The translations under genes and the position numbers were made by a program. From a virus: a stretch of 35,755 nt of DNA. Below are positions 8,243 through 15,819 of the stretch, piece by piece. Position 1 is the stretch's first letter. Every line of letters begins with the position of its first letter. The notes below the pieces were generated by a model that was not told where the DNA came from, made no database searches, and worked only from the letters and a program-made list of their open reading frames with translations. The stretch lies in the IMG/VR virus record IMGVR_UViG_3300031521_000209, positions 1 to 35,755 of that record; one strand, written 5' to 3'.

Positions 8243-8650
8243 ATGTCAACTAAAGTAAAGAAAAAGAAGTCACTACTGCCTGACTTGTCCAAGATGGATA
8301 TCCTAAAGCCATTATCAATTACTGATATAGGGTCTAATGGTGATCCATGCTTTGGTAAGGCTTATGATCTGTCAACTAAAGAATGTAAGATGTGTGGAGA
8401 TTCTGAATTATGTGCAATAGTATTTGCCCAGACAATGAATACCACAAGAGGTGAAATTGAGAAGGAAAAACATTTCAAGGACATGGATGTATTAATTGAT
8501 ATTCCAGGTGTAAAAAAATACATGAGGAAATTGAAGCGTACGGGGTATATTAAGAAGGATATTATTACAATGTCCATGGCTAAGTTTGAAATAGCTAAAT
8601 CAGATACAAGGGATATATATAGAAGTTTAAACAATTTAAAAGAAGAGTAA
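8243..8650 (+). CDS. Small Cys-cluster (probable zinc-binding) protein
   Basis: The 135-residue product has a Lys-rich N-terminus and then a compact cysteine cluster: DPCFGKAYDLSTKECKMCGDSELC, that is Cys36, Cys48, Cys51 and Cys57, in a spacing suited to one metal ion. The C-terminal half is helical and basic. I have a sense that the CFGKxYD...CKxCxDxxxC motif recurs in phage proteins next to replication genes, but I cannot name a function. The leader is A-rich (ataaacaaaacaat). The HNH gene overlaps its stop as TAATG. Confidence 0.7.
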   Translation: MSTKVKKKKSLLPDLSKMDILKPLSITDIGSNGDPCFGKAYDLSTKECKMCGDSELCAIVFAQTMNTTRGEIEKEKHFKDMDVLIDIPGVKKYMRKLKRTGYIKKDIITMSMAKFEIAKSDTRDIYRSLNNLKEE

Positions 8651-9156
8651 TGGATGATAATATACCAGGCTTCCCAGGTTACCATATAGCTAGAGGTGGG
8701 AAGTTATACAATAGGGGAAAGCCAAAACCAACGTATGTTCATAAGAATGGGTACTTAAGGTCTAGGTTAAGAAATGAAAAAGGTAAAACTTATAACAAAA
8801 CTATACATAGGCTAGTTGCCATAGCTTGGGTACCAAATCCAAAGCCTGGTATATATAATACTGTATTACATAATGATAATATAAGGTTACACAACTTTGA
8901 TACAAACTTACACTGGGGTACACAACAGGAAAATATAGACCAGGCTATAAAAGATGGTATCATGAATGTAAAGGGTAAGAATAATCCCATGTATGGTGTA
9001 CACAGAGATTGTAGGGGTAAAGTAAACAAAACCTTATCAGGTAATAAGAAAACTCAGGTAAGGGGATTATACAAAACAGGAAACTATAAACTTACTGAGT
9101 TAGCAAAAAAGTTTTCAGTAGGAACTAAGAATATAAAACGAATTATAAACATTTAA
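8650..9156 (+). CDS. HNH homing endonuclease (NUMOD4-HNH-NUMOD type)
   Basis: This free-standing, I-HmuI-like selfish endonuclease has 168 residues. Residues 1-30 (IPGFPGYHIARGGKLYNRGKPK) are a NUMOD4 module. The HNH core follows with IHRLVAIAWVPNP, the catalytic-type His in TVLHNDN, Asn residues in FDTNLHWGTQQENI and the usual short helix. The C-terminal 40 residues (GLYKTGNYKLTELAKKFSVGTKNIKRII) form a DNA-binding NUMOD/HTH. Such enzymes copy themselves into related phages by cutting the empty site. It sits between a Cys-cluster gene and the dCTPase-like gene whose usable start follows closely, consistent with insertion into an intergenic junction. Confidence 0.85.
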   Translation: MDDNIPGFPGYHIARGGKLYNRGKPKPTYVHKNGYLRSRLRNEKGKTYNKTIHRLVAIAWVPNPKPGIYNTVLHNDNIRLHNFDTNLHWGTQQENIDQAIKDGIMNVKGKNNPMYGVHRDCRGKVNKTLSGNKKTQVRGLYKTGNYKLTELAKKFSVGTKNIKRIINI

Positions 9157-9167
9157 AACTTAACATT

Positions 9168-10040
9168 TTGGACATAAGAGATGTAAAAGAAGAACCACAA
9201 GTAGTAGAAGGTGGGATGTATTTAGAAAAGATTTATGAGTTACAAAAGGTATTGGTAGACCACTATGTAAAAATTGAAGGCCTACCACCTTACCCAATTA
9301 GTGTAAACACAAAACCCAGCCAGATAATCCTGAAGGATTTTACGGGTAGGGTAATTGAAGAACTTGCTGAAGGGTTTGAATCTCACCTATTGATTGATGA
9401 ATTAACAAGTAACAACCTTTATTGGAGTGATGAGGATGGGAGTTCTAATGATTATCAACAAATGGTAAACCACCTTCAGAACTTAAATGAAGAACAGGCA
9501 GATGCAATGCATTTCATGACTGAGTTAATGATCTATTGCAACATTCAACCAGATGATATCCAAGCTTGGATTGATGCTTATGTAAAGAAGTACAATTTTA
9601 ATAGTATAAATGCTGGTGCTCCTTATGTTGGTACCGATGGTGATGTAATAGCTAATGCTATAGAATTAGGCTATGCTATATTTGAAGGTGATTTAACTCT
9701 TAGTAGGGAAGGTGTTAACTTGGTTAAATACATTGATGAAGTAAAACTTAAGTATCTACCTGGGGCAAGATACCTATCAATGGAATTGATGGAGTTATCT
9801 GAAAAATTGCTTTGGAGAGTTACCTACCATATCAACATTTCAAGGAACTGTTTGAAAAACAAACCCTGGAAACAGTCTGGTGTTATGACTGATGAAACTC
9901 TATACCAATCTAAAGTAGTTGAAGCATTTGTATACATGATGACTTACTTTGGGTTTATTGGTATGGGAAGCAAGGAGATATACTACTTGTACTTCAAGAA
10001 GAATATGGTTAATCAATTCCGTATTAAATCAAACTATTAA
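9168..10040 (+). CDS. dCTPase/dUTPase-like nucleotide pyrophosphatase (T4 gp56-like)
   Basis: It probably hydrolyses dCTP (and dUTP) to the monophosphate, removing dCTP and supplying dCMP. It belongs to the all-alpha NTP pyrophosphatase/dimeric dUTPase group. Visible signs are KIYELQKVL near the N-terminus, RVIEELAEGFE followed by EEQADAMHFMTELMIYC (ExxE plus ExxD-type metal site), KPWKQSG, then a second acidic helix (KVVEAFVYMMTYFGFIGMG) and the family C-terminus EIYYLYFKKNMVNQFRIKSNY. That end can be lined up with the end of T4 gp56 (IFKLYYLKNAENFARQDRGY). At 290 residues it is longer than gp56 because of a middle insertion. No ATG lies upstream in frame: the start is a TTG at 9168, or ATG at 9216 (274 residues). 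Confidence 0.68.
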   Translation: MDIRDVKEEPQVVEGGMYLEKIYELQKVLVDHYVKIEGLPPYPISVNTKPSQIILKDFTGRVIEELAEGFESHLLIDELTSNNLYWSDEDGSSNDYQQMVNHLQNLNEEQADAMHFMTELMIYCNIQPDDIQAWIDAYVKKYNFNSINAGAPYVGTDGDVIANAIELGYAIFEGDLTLSREGVNLVKYIDEVKLKYLPGARYLSMELMELSEKLLWRVTYHINISRNCLKNKPWKQSGVMTDETLYQSKVVEAFVYMMTYFGFIGMGSKEIYYLYFKKNMVNQFRIKSNY

Positions 10041-10969
10041 TGGGCAAGGTATCTGGCTCAATCCAAGAAAAATGCCACAACTTGGAATTTGCAACCTCCC
10101 AGGAAGCTTGGGAAGGTTTAAATGAAATGTTCATATACCATGATAAAAGGTTATTTAAACATGGAGCATCATTTACATCGGGTATGTCTGCTGTATATAA
10201 CATATTCATAAAGATAAGGAAAGCTTGGGTAGACCCAGAATTCGATTATGGTTTAATGTTTAATTACAGGGAACAGAAATGGACCACTCTAGTGAATAAT
10301 TATTTAAACTTAAATAAACTAGACCTACTTAGGTCTAAAGTTCGCTACTTCCAGTCTAAGTATAACCAAAACTATAATATATCTTACTCATTTGATAACT
10401 CCCATGATAATGGGAAAGGTTGTTTATTAGCTGCAACATTTTCAAGGAGATTAAATGATGACATCCCAGTTATAACTGTAATGTTAAGGTCATCAGAGAT
10501 AACTAAAAGGTTAATATTTGATCTCCTATTAGTACAAAGGATGGCAGAATATGTATATGGTAAAGAAGTAACCTGCATGATAAATATATTTGCAACTCAA
10601 ATGTATTGCAATACAGAAACACTGGTAATGTATAATACTCATAGGCCACTTGCTGATGTACTTGAAGAAAACAAAAAGAAGTGGATGTCAAAGGGTATAG
10701 CAAAAGATTCATGGCCTGAAAGTTTATTAAAAACATTCAATACCTTCATGGATAAACCTGAATCATTTGGGAGTTATAAGGTTTTCTTAAGAACTGCAAA
10801 ATGCTTAAGACCTGATTATTACAAGGGGCACTATAAACCTTTAATTGCAGTTAATATGGTTTTAGAATATGATGAGGGCATTGAATACCCCGAAACCGTC
10901 ATAAGCTTCTCACAAAGAAAAGCATACAAAAAGAAACATAACAAACAACTTAAAAAACTAGTAGTATGA
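10040..10969 (+). CDS. Thymidylate synthase/dCMP hydroxymethylase-family paralogue A (divergent)
   Basis: Residues about 110-200 of this 309-residue protein follow the TS/dCMP-hydroxymethylase core: a Cys (Cys128, GKGCLLAATFSRR), then VITVMLRSSEITKRLIFDLLL and MINIFATQMYCN. The RS (Arg150) lies 22 residues after the Cys. The residue 11 positions after Arg is Asp161, as in T4 gp42, where it favours dCMP over dUMP. The usual PC before the nucleophile is GC, and the His of the HxY sugar-binding motif is Gln (Gln187, Tyr189), so catalysis could be altered or lost. A C-terminal extension (about 200-309) is not family-typical. It starts right after the dCTPase-like gene and overlaps paralogue B by 4 bp. 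It could be a partner subunit or a different base-modifying enzyme. Confidence 0.55.
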   Translation: MGKVSGSIQEKCHNLEFATSQEAWEGLNEMFIYHDKRLFKHGASFTSGMSAVYNIFIKIRKAWVDPEFDYGLMFNYREQKWTTLVNNYLNLNKLDLLRSKVRYFQSKYNQNYNISYSFDNSHDNGKGCLLAATFSRRLNDDIPVITVMLRSSEITKRLIFDLLLVQRMAEYVYGKEVTCMINIFATQMYCNTETLVMYNTHRPLADVLEENKKKWMSKGIAKDSWPESLLKTFNTFMDKPESFGSYKVFLRTAKCLRPDYYKGHYKPLIAVNMVLEYDEGIEYPETVISFSQRKAYKKKHNKQLKKLVV

Positions 10970-11727
10970 GGATTTACGCAAACGCTTACGAGTTAATGTC
11001 AGAAACTGGCAGAAACTTATGGGAAATGGGTGCAGAGGTTAAACCTAAAACTTATCAAGATAAGGTAATTGAGGGTGATGACAACTTTATTACAAAAGAA
11101 CTTATCTGTGAACAGTATTGTTTAACTGACTTACCAGATGAGGATTTATTATTCTTATTTGACCCACGTTCTAAGGACTGGACAAAGGCAGAATTTGTTG
11201 AAAGGGTATCAATTGGTAAAAGCCAAAATCCTGGGGAAGCCTATAAACTTAGGCCAGATCTTTGGGAGCAATTCATAAACAGTAGAGGGAAGTTCGACTA
11301 CAACTATAATGACCGGATGAGGTATGAAAAAGCCTTGTTTAGCAGATTAGAGCTGGATAACTTGTCTATAGTAATAAAGCAACTAATGTTTGACCACCAG
11401 ACAAGGAAGGCAGTATTACCAATCTACACCCTAGATGATGTATCCAAGATACCAGAGGGCAAAAGGATACCTTGTTCAATGTATTATGACTTCTTAGTAA
11501 GGGAAGTAAATGGTGAAGAACAATTAAACATAACCTACCACCAAAGGTCTGCAGATTATGTTACCCACTTTGGTAATGATGTATTCCTTGCCTGGAAACT
11601 AATGCAATATGTTGCTTCACTGATAAAAGTTAAACCAGGGTACCTATACCATACCATAGATTCACTACACAGTTACAAAAAAGACTGGGTAAAACTTAAA
11701 ACATCAGTAGGAGACTTCAAAAAATAA
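10966..11727 (+). CDS. Deoxycytidylate hydroxymethylase-like enzyme, paralogue B
   Basis: This 253-residue member of the thymidylate synthase superfamily probably makes 5-hydroxymethyl-dCMP from dCMP and methylene-tetrahydrofolate. The order of motifs is clear: FDYNYNDRM (like the YxYGxR region), HQTRKAV (the conserved Arg, Arg147), RIPCSMYYDFLVRE with nucleophile Cys170, HQRSADYVTHFGND (Arg194, Ser195), then SLHSY (His235, Tyr237). The discriminating residue 11 positions after Arg194 is Asp205, preceded by Asn, as in the FRND of T4 gp42. Thymidylate synthases have Asn there. Length matches gp42 (246). It lies immediately upstream of DNA polymerase. A dUMP-acting enzyme is the alternative. 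Confidence 0.78.
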   Translation: MRIYANAYELMSETGRNLWEMGAEVKPKTYQDKVIEGDDNFITKELICEQYCLTDLPDEDLLFLFDPRSKDWTKAEFVERVSIGKSQNPGEAYKLRPDLWEQFINSRGKFDYNYNDRMRYEKALFSRLELDNLSIVIKQLMFDHQTRKAVLPIYTLDDVSKIPEGKRIPCSMYYDFLVREVNGEEQLNITYHQRSADYVTHFGNDVFLAWKLMQYVASLIKVKPGYLYHTIDSLHSYKKDWVKLKTSVGDFKK

Positions 11728-11741
11728 TACTACTAACCTGT

Positions 11742-11769
11742 AATGGGAGGACTTAATTGTTCTCCCATT
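11742..11769 (+). promoter_or_regulatory. Perfect hairpin in the DNA polymerase leader
   Basis: AATGGGAG (11742-11749) and CTCCCATT (11762-11769) form an 8-bp perfect stem with a 12-nt loop, with no U-run after it. An upstream in-frame ATG at 11743 lies in the 5' arm. The likely real start at 11785 is 15 nt downstream of the stem, a position that suits a translational operator. Confidence 0.5.
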
Positions 11770-11784
11770 CGTCACCTTATAAAC

Positions 11785-14064
11785 ATGATATCAAGGTACC
11801 ACATAATAAAGAATTTTAAAGAACTTAAACTACTTGTAAAAGCTTGCAAGGAAACTAAGTATGCAAGCTTTGACTTTGAATCTAATGCTAAAAGCATATA
11901 CTCTGATGAGTTCTACCCTACTATACTATCCGTATCATTTCAAGTAGGTTCTTCAGTTATATTACCACTAGCTCATTTTGATTCACCATTCTTATCAGGT
12001 AAAAATAAACCAACCTGGCTTAAGATGTTAGAATACTTTGGTAGACATGTAATTGAGAATCCAGATATAACTAAGGTAGCATGGAATTGGAAGTTTGATA
12101 ATCAGATAATGGCAAGGTACAACATCTGGCATAAGGGTAGAGCCTTAGATGGTATGCTTGCAAAATATCTCCTGGATGAGGAAAGGCCAATGGGTTTAAA
12201 AGATATGGTAAAAAGGTATCTACCTGAATTTTCAGGCTATGAAAATTATGAAGGTAGTAAATTGCCATGGGATAAAAAACCTTTAGAGGGGTTAAGTAAA
12301 TATAGTGGACAAGATTCTGACTGTACCTTACGACTTATGCTATTCTTTGAAAAGAAACTCATTGACTTAGGCTTCTATAGTTTATATAGAAATTTAATTA
12401 TGATGGCTAGCAGAGTACTGGAGGATGCTGAAAGAAATGGTATGAAGCTTGATATTGAACTAAATCATGAACTTGGTATTAAATATGATGCATTAACAGA
12501 AGAGGCCCAAAAGAAACTTAGGGAGATGTCAAGGGTTATGAAGTTTGAAAAGGCTTTAATAAAAGACAGGAGGGAAGCTTATATATCAAAGATAGAGGAT
12601 GAAATTGAAGCTATAAATAATGAGATTGAAGAACTTGATGACCAAAAGAAAATCAATGCAGCTAATAAAAAGATTGATTCCAGGGAGGAAAAAATAAGCA
12701 GGTTAACAGTTGGTGACTTTAGAACTAATGATGAAAAGAAACTTATAGAGCCAATTAACTTTGGTTCACCATTAGTAATGGGGGCTTTACTTTACACCCA
12801 TAAAAAAGGGTTTAAATTCCCCATACAAAACTATACTGATAAAGGTGCACCATCTACAGCTGAAGAGGATATACTAAAACTAAAGGATTATGATAAACAT
12901 GGTTTTATAGATGGGCTTATAGAGTTAAGGGGGTTCCAAACCATTAATTCCACATTTGTAAAAGGTATTGGTGAAAAGGTTGGATCAGATGGTAGGATTC
13001 ACCCTAAGTTTAATATACATGGAACAACTACAGGAAGGCTTAGTTCTAACGACCCAAATTTTCAAAATCTCCCAAGGGTTACAACCAACGAGGATATTAA
13101 AAGGATGATGATACCAGGTGAAGGCAAGATATTCATCATGCTCGATTATTCTCAGGCTGAGTTAAGGGTACTTGCTCATCTTGCAAAAGAAGAAACCATG
13201 CTTATGTGGTTTAGAACTGGTAGGGATATTCACCTTGCTACAGCTTGTAAGAAATACAAAACTGATTATGAGGAAACACTTGTAATATATAAGGATGAAC
13301 AACACCCCGAATATAAAACGTGGAAGAAGAGAAGAAAACAAGCTAAGACAATTAATTTTGGTATAGCTTATGAACAAACTGCTATGAAGTTATCTGAGTC
13401 ACTATCTGAGCCAGGTGCACCAGTTTCAATTGAAGAAGCTCAGGTTGAGTTAGATGCTTGGTTTTTAGAATTTCCAAAGGTAAAGAAATTTATTGAAAAA
13501 CAACATAGGTTTGCAGAGAAACATGGTTGGGTTAAAACAATGTTTGGTAGGAAGAGAAGGTTACCCGGAGTATATAGTGAAGTATATAGAGAATATCTAG
13601 AGGCATTAAGATTTGCATCTAATTCACCTATTCAGGGAACTGCTACTGACTTTGCACTATTCTCATCCATATTAATATGGGAAAAGATTAAACTAGGTGA
13701 GTTACCAAGAATACATGAAAACACAACAGTACATGACTCCATTGTATATGAGGCAGATCCTAAGGATGTAACTCCATTCTTAATCCATGCACTATGGTCA
13801 ATATGCAAGAACCCAAGTACTAAACAGTACTTTGGCTTCCAAATTGATGACGTTGAGATGGATGCTGACTTTGGGGTTGGAAGAAACTATGGTGAAGAAT
13901 TGCCCTTTGTACCAGGCTATGACTATACTAATCTACTATCAAAAGACTTCAATAAAGATGATTATTACAAGGAATTTAATAAAGTACGGGACATCCCTTA
14001 TTCAGATTTTCCAATTAAGTTCAATGATAACTTTAATAAAAGTAAAGCCCTATATGCAAGATAA
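11785..14064 (+). CDS. DNA polymerase, family A (with 3'-5' exonuclease)
   Basis: The main replicative polymerase, 759 residues from the ATG at 11785 (773 if the ATG at 11743 is used). A proofreading DnaQ-like domain comes first: SFDFES (DxE), NWKFDNQIMARYNI, and KYSGQDSDCT for the last Asp. A charged helical insertion (about 255-305, KIEDEIEAINNEIEELDD) follows. The polymerase domain has TGRLSSNDPNFQNLP, motif A MLDYSQAELRVLAHL, motif B KKRRKQAKTINFGIAYEQ and motif C TTVHDSIVYEAD, all intact. There is no N-terminal 5' nuclease domain; that activity is encoded separately at 16983. T4-like relatives of the surrounding genes normally use family B polymerase, so this is a mosaic replisome. Confidence 0.95.
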   Translation: MISRYHIIKNFKELKLLVKACKETKYASFDFESNAKSIYSDEFYPTILSVSFQVGSSVILPLAHFDSPFLSGKNKPTWLKMLEYFGRHVIENPDITKVAWNWKFDNQIMARYNIWHKGRALDGMLAKYLLDEERPMGLKDMVKRYLPEFSGYENYEGSKLPWDKKPLEGLSKYSGQDSDCTLRLMLFFEKKLIDLGFYSLYRNLIMMASRVLEDAERNGMKLDIELNHELGIKYDALTEEAQKKLREMSRVMKFEKALIKDRREAYISKIEDEIEAINNEIEELDDQKKINAANKKIDSREEKISRLTVGDFRTNDEKKLIEPINFGSPLVMGALLYTHKKGFKFPIQNYTDKGAPSTAEEDILKLKDYDKHGFIDGLIELRGFQTINSTFVKGIGEKVGSDGRIHPKFNIHGTTTGRLSSNDPNFQNLPRVTTNEDIKRMMIPGEGKIFIMLDYSQAELRVLAHLAKEETMLMWFRTGRDIHLATACKKYKTDYEETLVIYKDEQHPEYKTWKKRRKQAKTINFGIAYEQTAMKLSESLSEPGAPVSIEEAQVELDAWFLEFPKVKKFIEKQHRFAEKHGWVKTMFGRKRRLPGVYSEVYREYLEALRFASNSPIQGTATDFALFSSILIWEKIKLGELPRIHENTTVHDSIVYEADPKDVTPFLIHALWSICKNPSTKQYFGFQIDDVEMDADFGVGRNYGEELPFVPGYDYTNLLSKDFNKDDYYKEFNKVRDIPYSDFPIKFNDNFNKSKALYAR

Positions 14065-14497
14065 AATAACACAAATCAGTAAGATTAAGCGGGATGTATT
14101 AACTGTACACTATAAGGGTGAGAAAATAAACATAAACATTTCCCAGGAATTATCCATAAGTGAAAATGTTATCAACTCTCAATTAAAAGAGAGTCCTTCT
14201 AGTTATGCATTCCTTTGTTTACTAAGAGATAAACAAGTAAAACTCCGTGATACTCTAGAAAGGAGCAAGGATGTTGCCTATAGTGAAGCTTATATATATT
14301 ATAAGGGGTCTGGTAGTGGCATTACCAATGAAACAGCACAACATAAGGCTAACTCTAACCCCAAATATAAAAGCTTATATAAAAAATACCTAAGGGCAGT
14401 TAGTAAGGCAAGCAACTTTATTTCAATATGCAGGGCCTATGAGGGTAGGGAAAAGATATTACAAACAGTATCAGCTAATCTACGTAGAGAACACTAA
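14054..14497 (+). CDS. UvsY-like recombination mediator
   Basis: The likely start is the ATG at 14054, overlapping the polymerase stop by 11 bp. The open frame extends further upstream only as a shadow of the polymerase. The 147-residue product has a basic beta-like N-terminus, then RDKQVKLRDTLERSKDVAYSEAYIYYKGSGSG, a short polar turn, NPKYKSLYKKYLRAVSKASNFISICRAYEGREKILQTVSANLRRE. The layout (long helix, YYxGxGxG turn, then helices with a C-terminal DNA-binding end) resembles T4 UvsY (ARLDYYSGRGDG...LDFCSGALDAIKSRG), which loads UvsX onto gp32-covered DNA. UvsX and gp32-like genes follow just downstream. Alignment is by eye, so the call is moderate. Confidence 0.58.
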   Translation: MQDKITQISKIKRDVLTVHYKGEKININISQELSISENVINSQLKESPSSYAFLCLLRDKQVKLRDTLERSKDVAYSEAYIYYKGSGSGITNETAQHKANSNPKYKSLYKKYLRAVSKASNFISICRAYEGREKILQTVSANLRREH

Positions 14498-14506
14498 GAA
14501 TTTCTA

Positions 14507-14519
14507 TAAACTATTAATA
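14507..14519 (+). promoter_or_regulatory. Shared leader motif TAAACTATTAATA (copy 1)
   Basis: This 13-nt AT-rich string lies 16 nt before the GroES-like start and recurs at 21233-21245, 22 nt before the PD-(D/E)XK nuclease start. Neither site has a TAnnTTTG box. It could be part of a phage-specific promoter or a leader, but in AT-rich DNA chance is not excluded. Confidence 0.25.
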
Positions 14520-14535
14520 TATAAACAAAAACATT

Positions 14536-14946
14536 ATGAATTTAGCAACAATGCTTGGCCAGTCTCTTATTTCAAAAGATACTGCAATGTTAATCAACAG
14601 TGAGTTATACAAAAGGGGTCAGGTAACTGAGAACCGGGTTATAATCATTACACCTAAAGAAATTGAGGGTAGGACTGCATCTGGTATAATCATACCCGGA
14701 GAAGTAACAGAAGGGGTACCAAGAAAGGGTATCTGTGTTCAAATGGGAGAGTTCACTGAAGAGAATCGGACCTATACCTCTGTAGTTGGGATTGGTAATG
14801 TACTTACCTATGGCTTATATGCTGGTAAGGAAATTGATCTACTAGAACCCCTATTAGTAAAAGGTTTTAACCCTGACAAACATGAACTAAGGTGTATATC
14901 AGTTAATGAGATTATGTATTCTGAGTATCCAATTAAACTAACATAA
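14536..14946 (+). CDS. GroES-like co-chaperonin (T4 gp31-type role)
   Basis: The 136-residue protein has the GroES beta-barrel pattern: ENRVIIITPKEIEGRTASGIIIPGEV (in the place of DRVLV...KTxGGIxLP with the mobile loop), RKGICVQMGEF, then GNVLTYGLYAGKEIDL (like GDxVLFxKYxGxEI) and a final RCISVNEIMYSE strand. It should cap the host GroEL cavity for folding of large phage proteins. It is longer than GroES (about 95) because of a 30-residue N-terminal extension and a wider central loop. No GroEL gene is in the window. It sits between the UvsY-like and SSB genes with an A-rich leader. Confidence 0.78.
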   Translation: MNLATMLGQSLISKDTAMLINSELYKRGQVTENRVIIITPKEIEGRTASGIIIPGEVTEGVPRKGICVQMGEFTEENRTYTSVVGIGNVLTYGLYAGKEIDLLEPLLVKGFNPDKHELRCISVNEIMYSEYPIKLT

Positions 14947-14958
14947 TAAAGTAAAGTC

Positions 14959-15759
14959 ATGAGAGCAGAGAAGGAAGACAAAACTAAAAAGAAGAAGTTA
15001 TCTACAGGTGGTAAAACTGCCCGTGAGAAAATGATGGACCGGAAAAAAGACCTTGAAAAACGTAGTGCAGGTGGTGGATTCATATTCCCAAAAGTTGGTA
15101 CAACAAGGCTACGCCTAAAGTCACCAGGTGATGATGAAGAATTAGCCATTGAGGTAATTCAGTTCTACCTGGGTAAAGAATTGGGTGGTGTGGTATCCCC
15201 AGCAACATTTGATGAACCCTGTCCATTTATGGATAAGTACAAAGAACTAAAGGATTCAGATGATGATGATGACAAAGCATTAGCAAAACGTCTGGTACCT
15301 AAAAGGAAGTATGCAATTGGGTGTGACTCTTACAAGGACGAAAAGGGTAAAGAAGTTGATCAAACTGACAAAGCAGTACTTGTTGCAAGAGGTGCTTACC
15401 AGGACATTACTGAACTCTACCTTGATGAGGATGAGTGGGGGGATATGACTGATAAAAAAGAAGGGTATGATATTAAAATTATCAGAACTGGGGTTGGCCA
15501 ACTAGATACATCTTATTCTGTATCACCTTGCCAAAAGAAAGCATTACCCAAAGACCGTTCAAATACTTGCGACCTTGAAAAAATTGTAAGGTCACAAATT
15601 CCTTCATTTGAGGAACTTGAGGATACACTTGCTAAGTTCTTAAACTCAGGTGAGGATGGGGATGCTCCAGCAAAAAAACCCAAGGATAGTAAATCCAGGG
15701 ACAAGTTCAAAGAAGGTCTAAAGGACAAAAAGAAAAAGAAAAGAGTAAGAGATATTTAA
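14959..15759 (+). CDS. Single-stranded DNA-binding protein, gp32-like
   Basis: This 266-residue protein should coat ssDNA at the fork and in recombination. The N-terminus is basic and Lys-rich (KEDKTKKKKLSTGGKTAREKMM). The core starts with GGGFIFPKVGTTRLRLKSPGDDEE and continues with EPCPFMDKYKEL, LVPKRKYAIGCDSYKD, AVLVARGAYQDITELYLDEDEWGDMTDKKEGYDIKIIRTG and SVSPCQKKALPK, a pattern I associate with phage gp32-like SSBs (OB fold with Cys residues placed to hold zinc). T4 gp32 ends in an acidic tail; here the last 30 residues are basic (KFKEGLKDKKKKKRVRDI) after an acidic stretch. A strong terminator follows. More C-ending codons than its neighbours suggest high expression. Confidence 0.72.
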   Translation: MRAEKEDKTKKKKLSTGGKTAREKMMDRKKDLEKRSAGGGFIFPKVGTTRLRLKSPGDDEELAIEVIQFYLGKELGGVVSPATFDEPCPFMDKYKELKDSDDDDDKALAKRLVPKRKYAIGCDSYKDEKGKEVDQTDKAVLVARGAYQDITELYLDEDEWGDMTDKKEGYDIKIIRTGVGQLDTSYSVSPCQKKALPKDRSNTCDLEKIVRSQIPSFEELEDTLAKFLNSGEDGDAPAKKPKDSKSRDKFKEGLKDKKKKKRVRDI

Positions 15760-15785
15760 TCCTACCCTAATAAAACAACAACTAG

Positions 15786-15819
15786 TAAGGGGCGGTATAT
15801 TATATGTCGCCCCTTATTT
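15786..15819 (+). terminator. Strong hairpin terminator after the SSB gene
   Basis: TAAGGGGCG (15786-15794) pairs perfectly with CGCCCCTTA (15808-15816) across a 13-nt loop, followed by TTTC. It lies between the SSB and UvsX genes and would let SSB be made in excess of UvsX. Confidence 0.8.

Noticed and set aside
13787-14053. N-terminal extension of the UvsY-like frame inside the polymerase gene
   Set aside because: It overlaps 278 bp of intact polymerase motifs and has shadow-like composition; the ATG at 14054 gives the usual short overlap.
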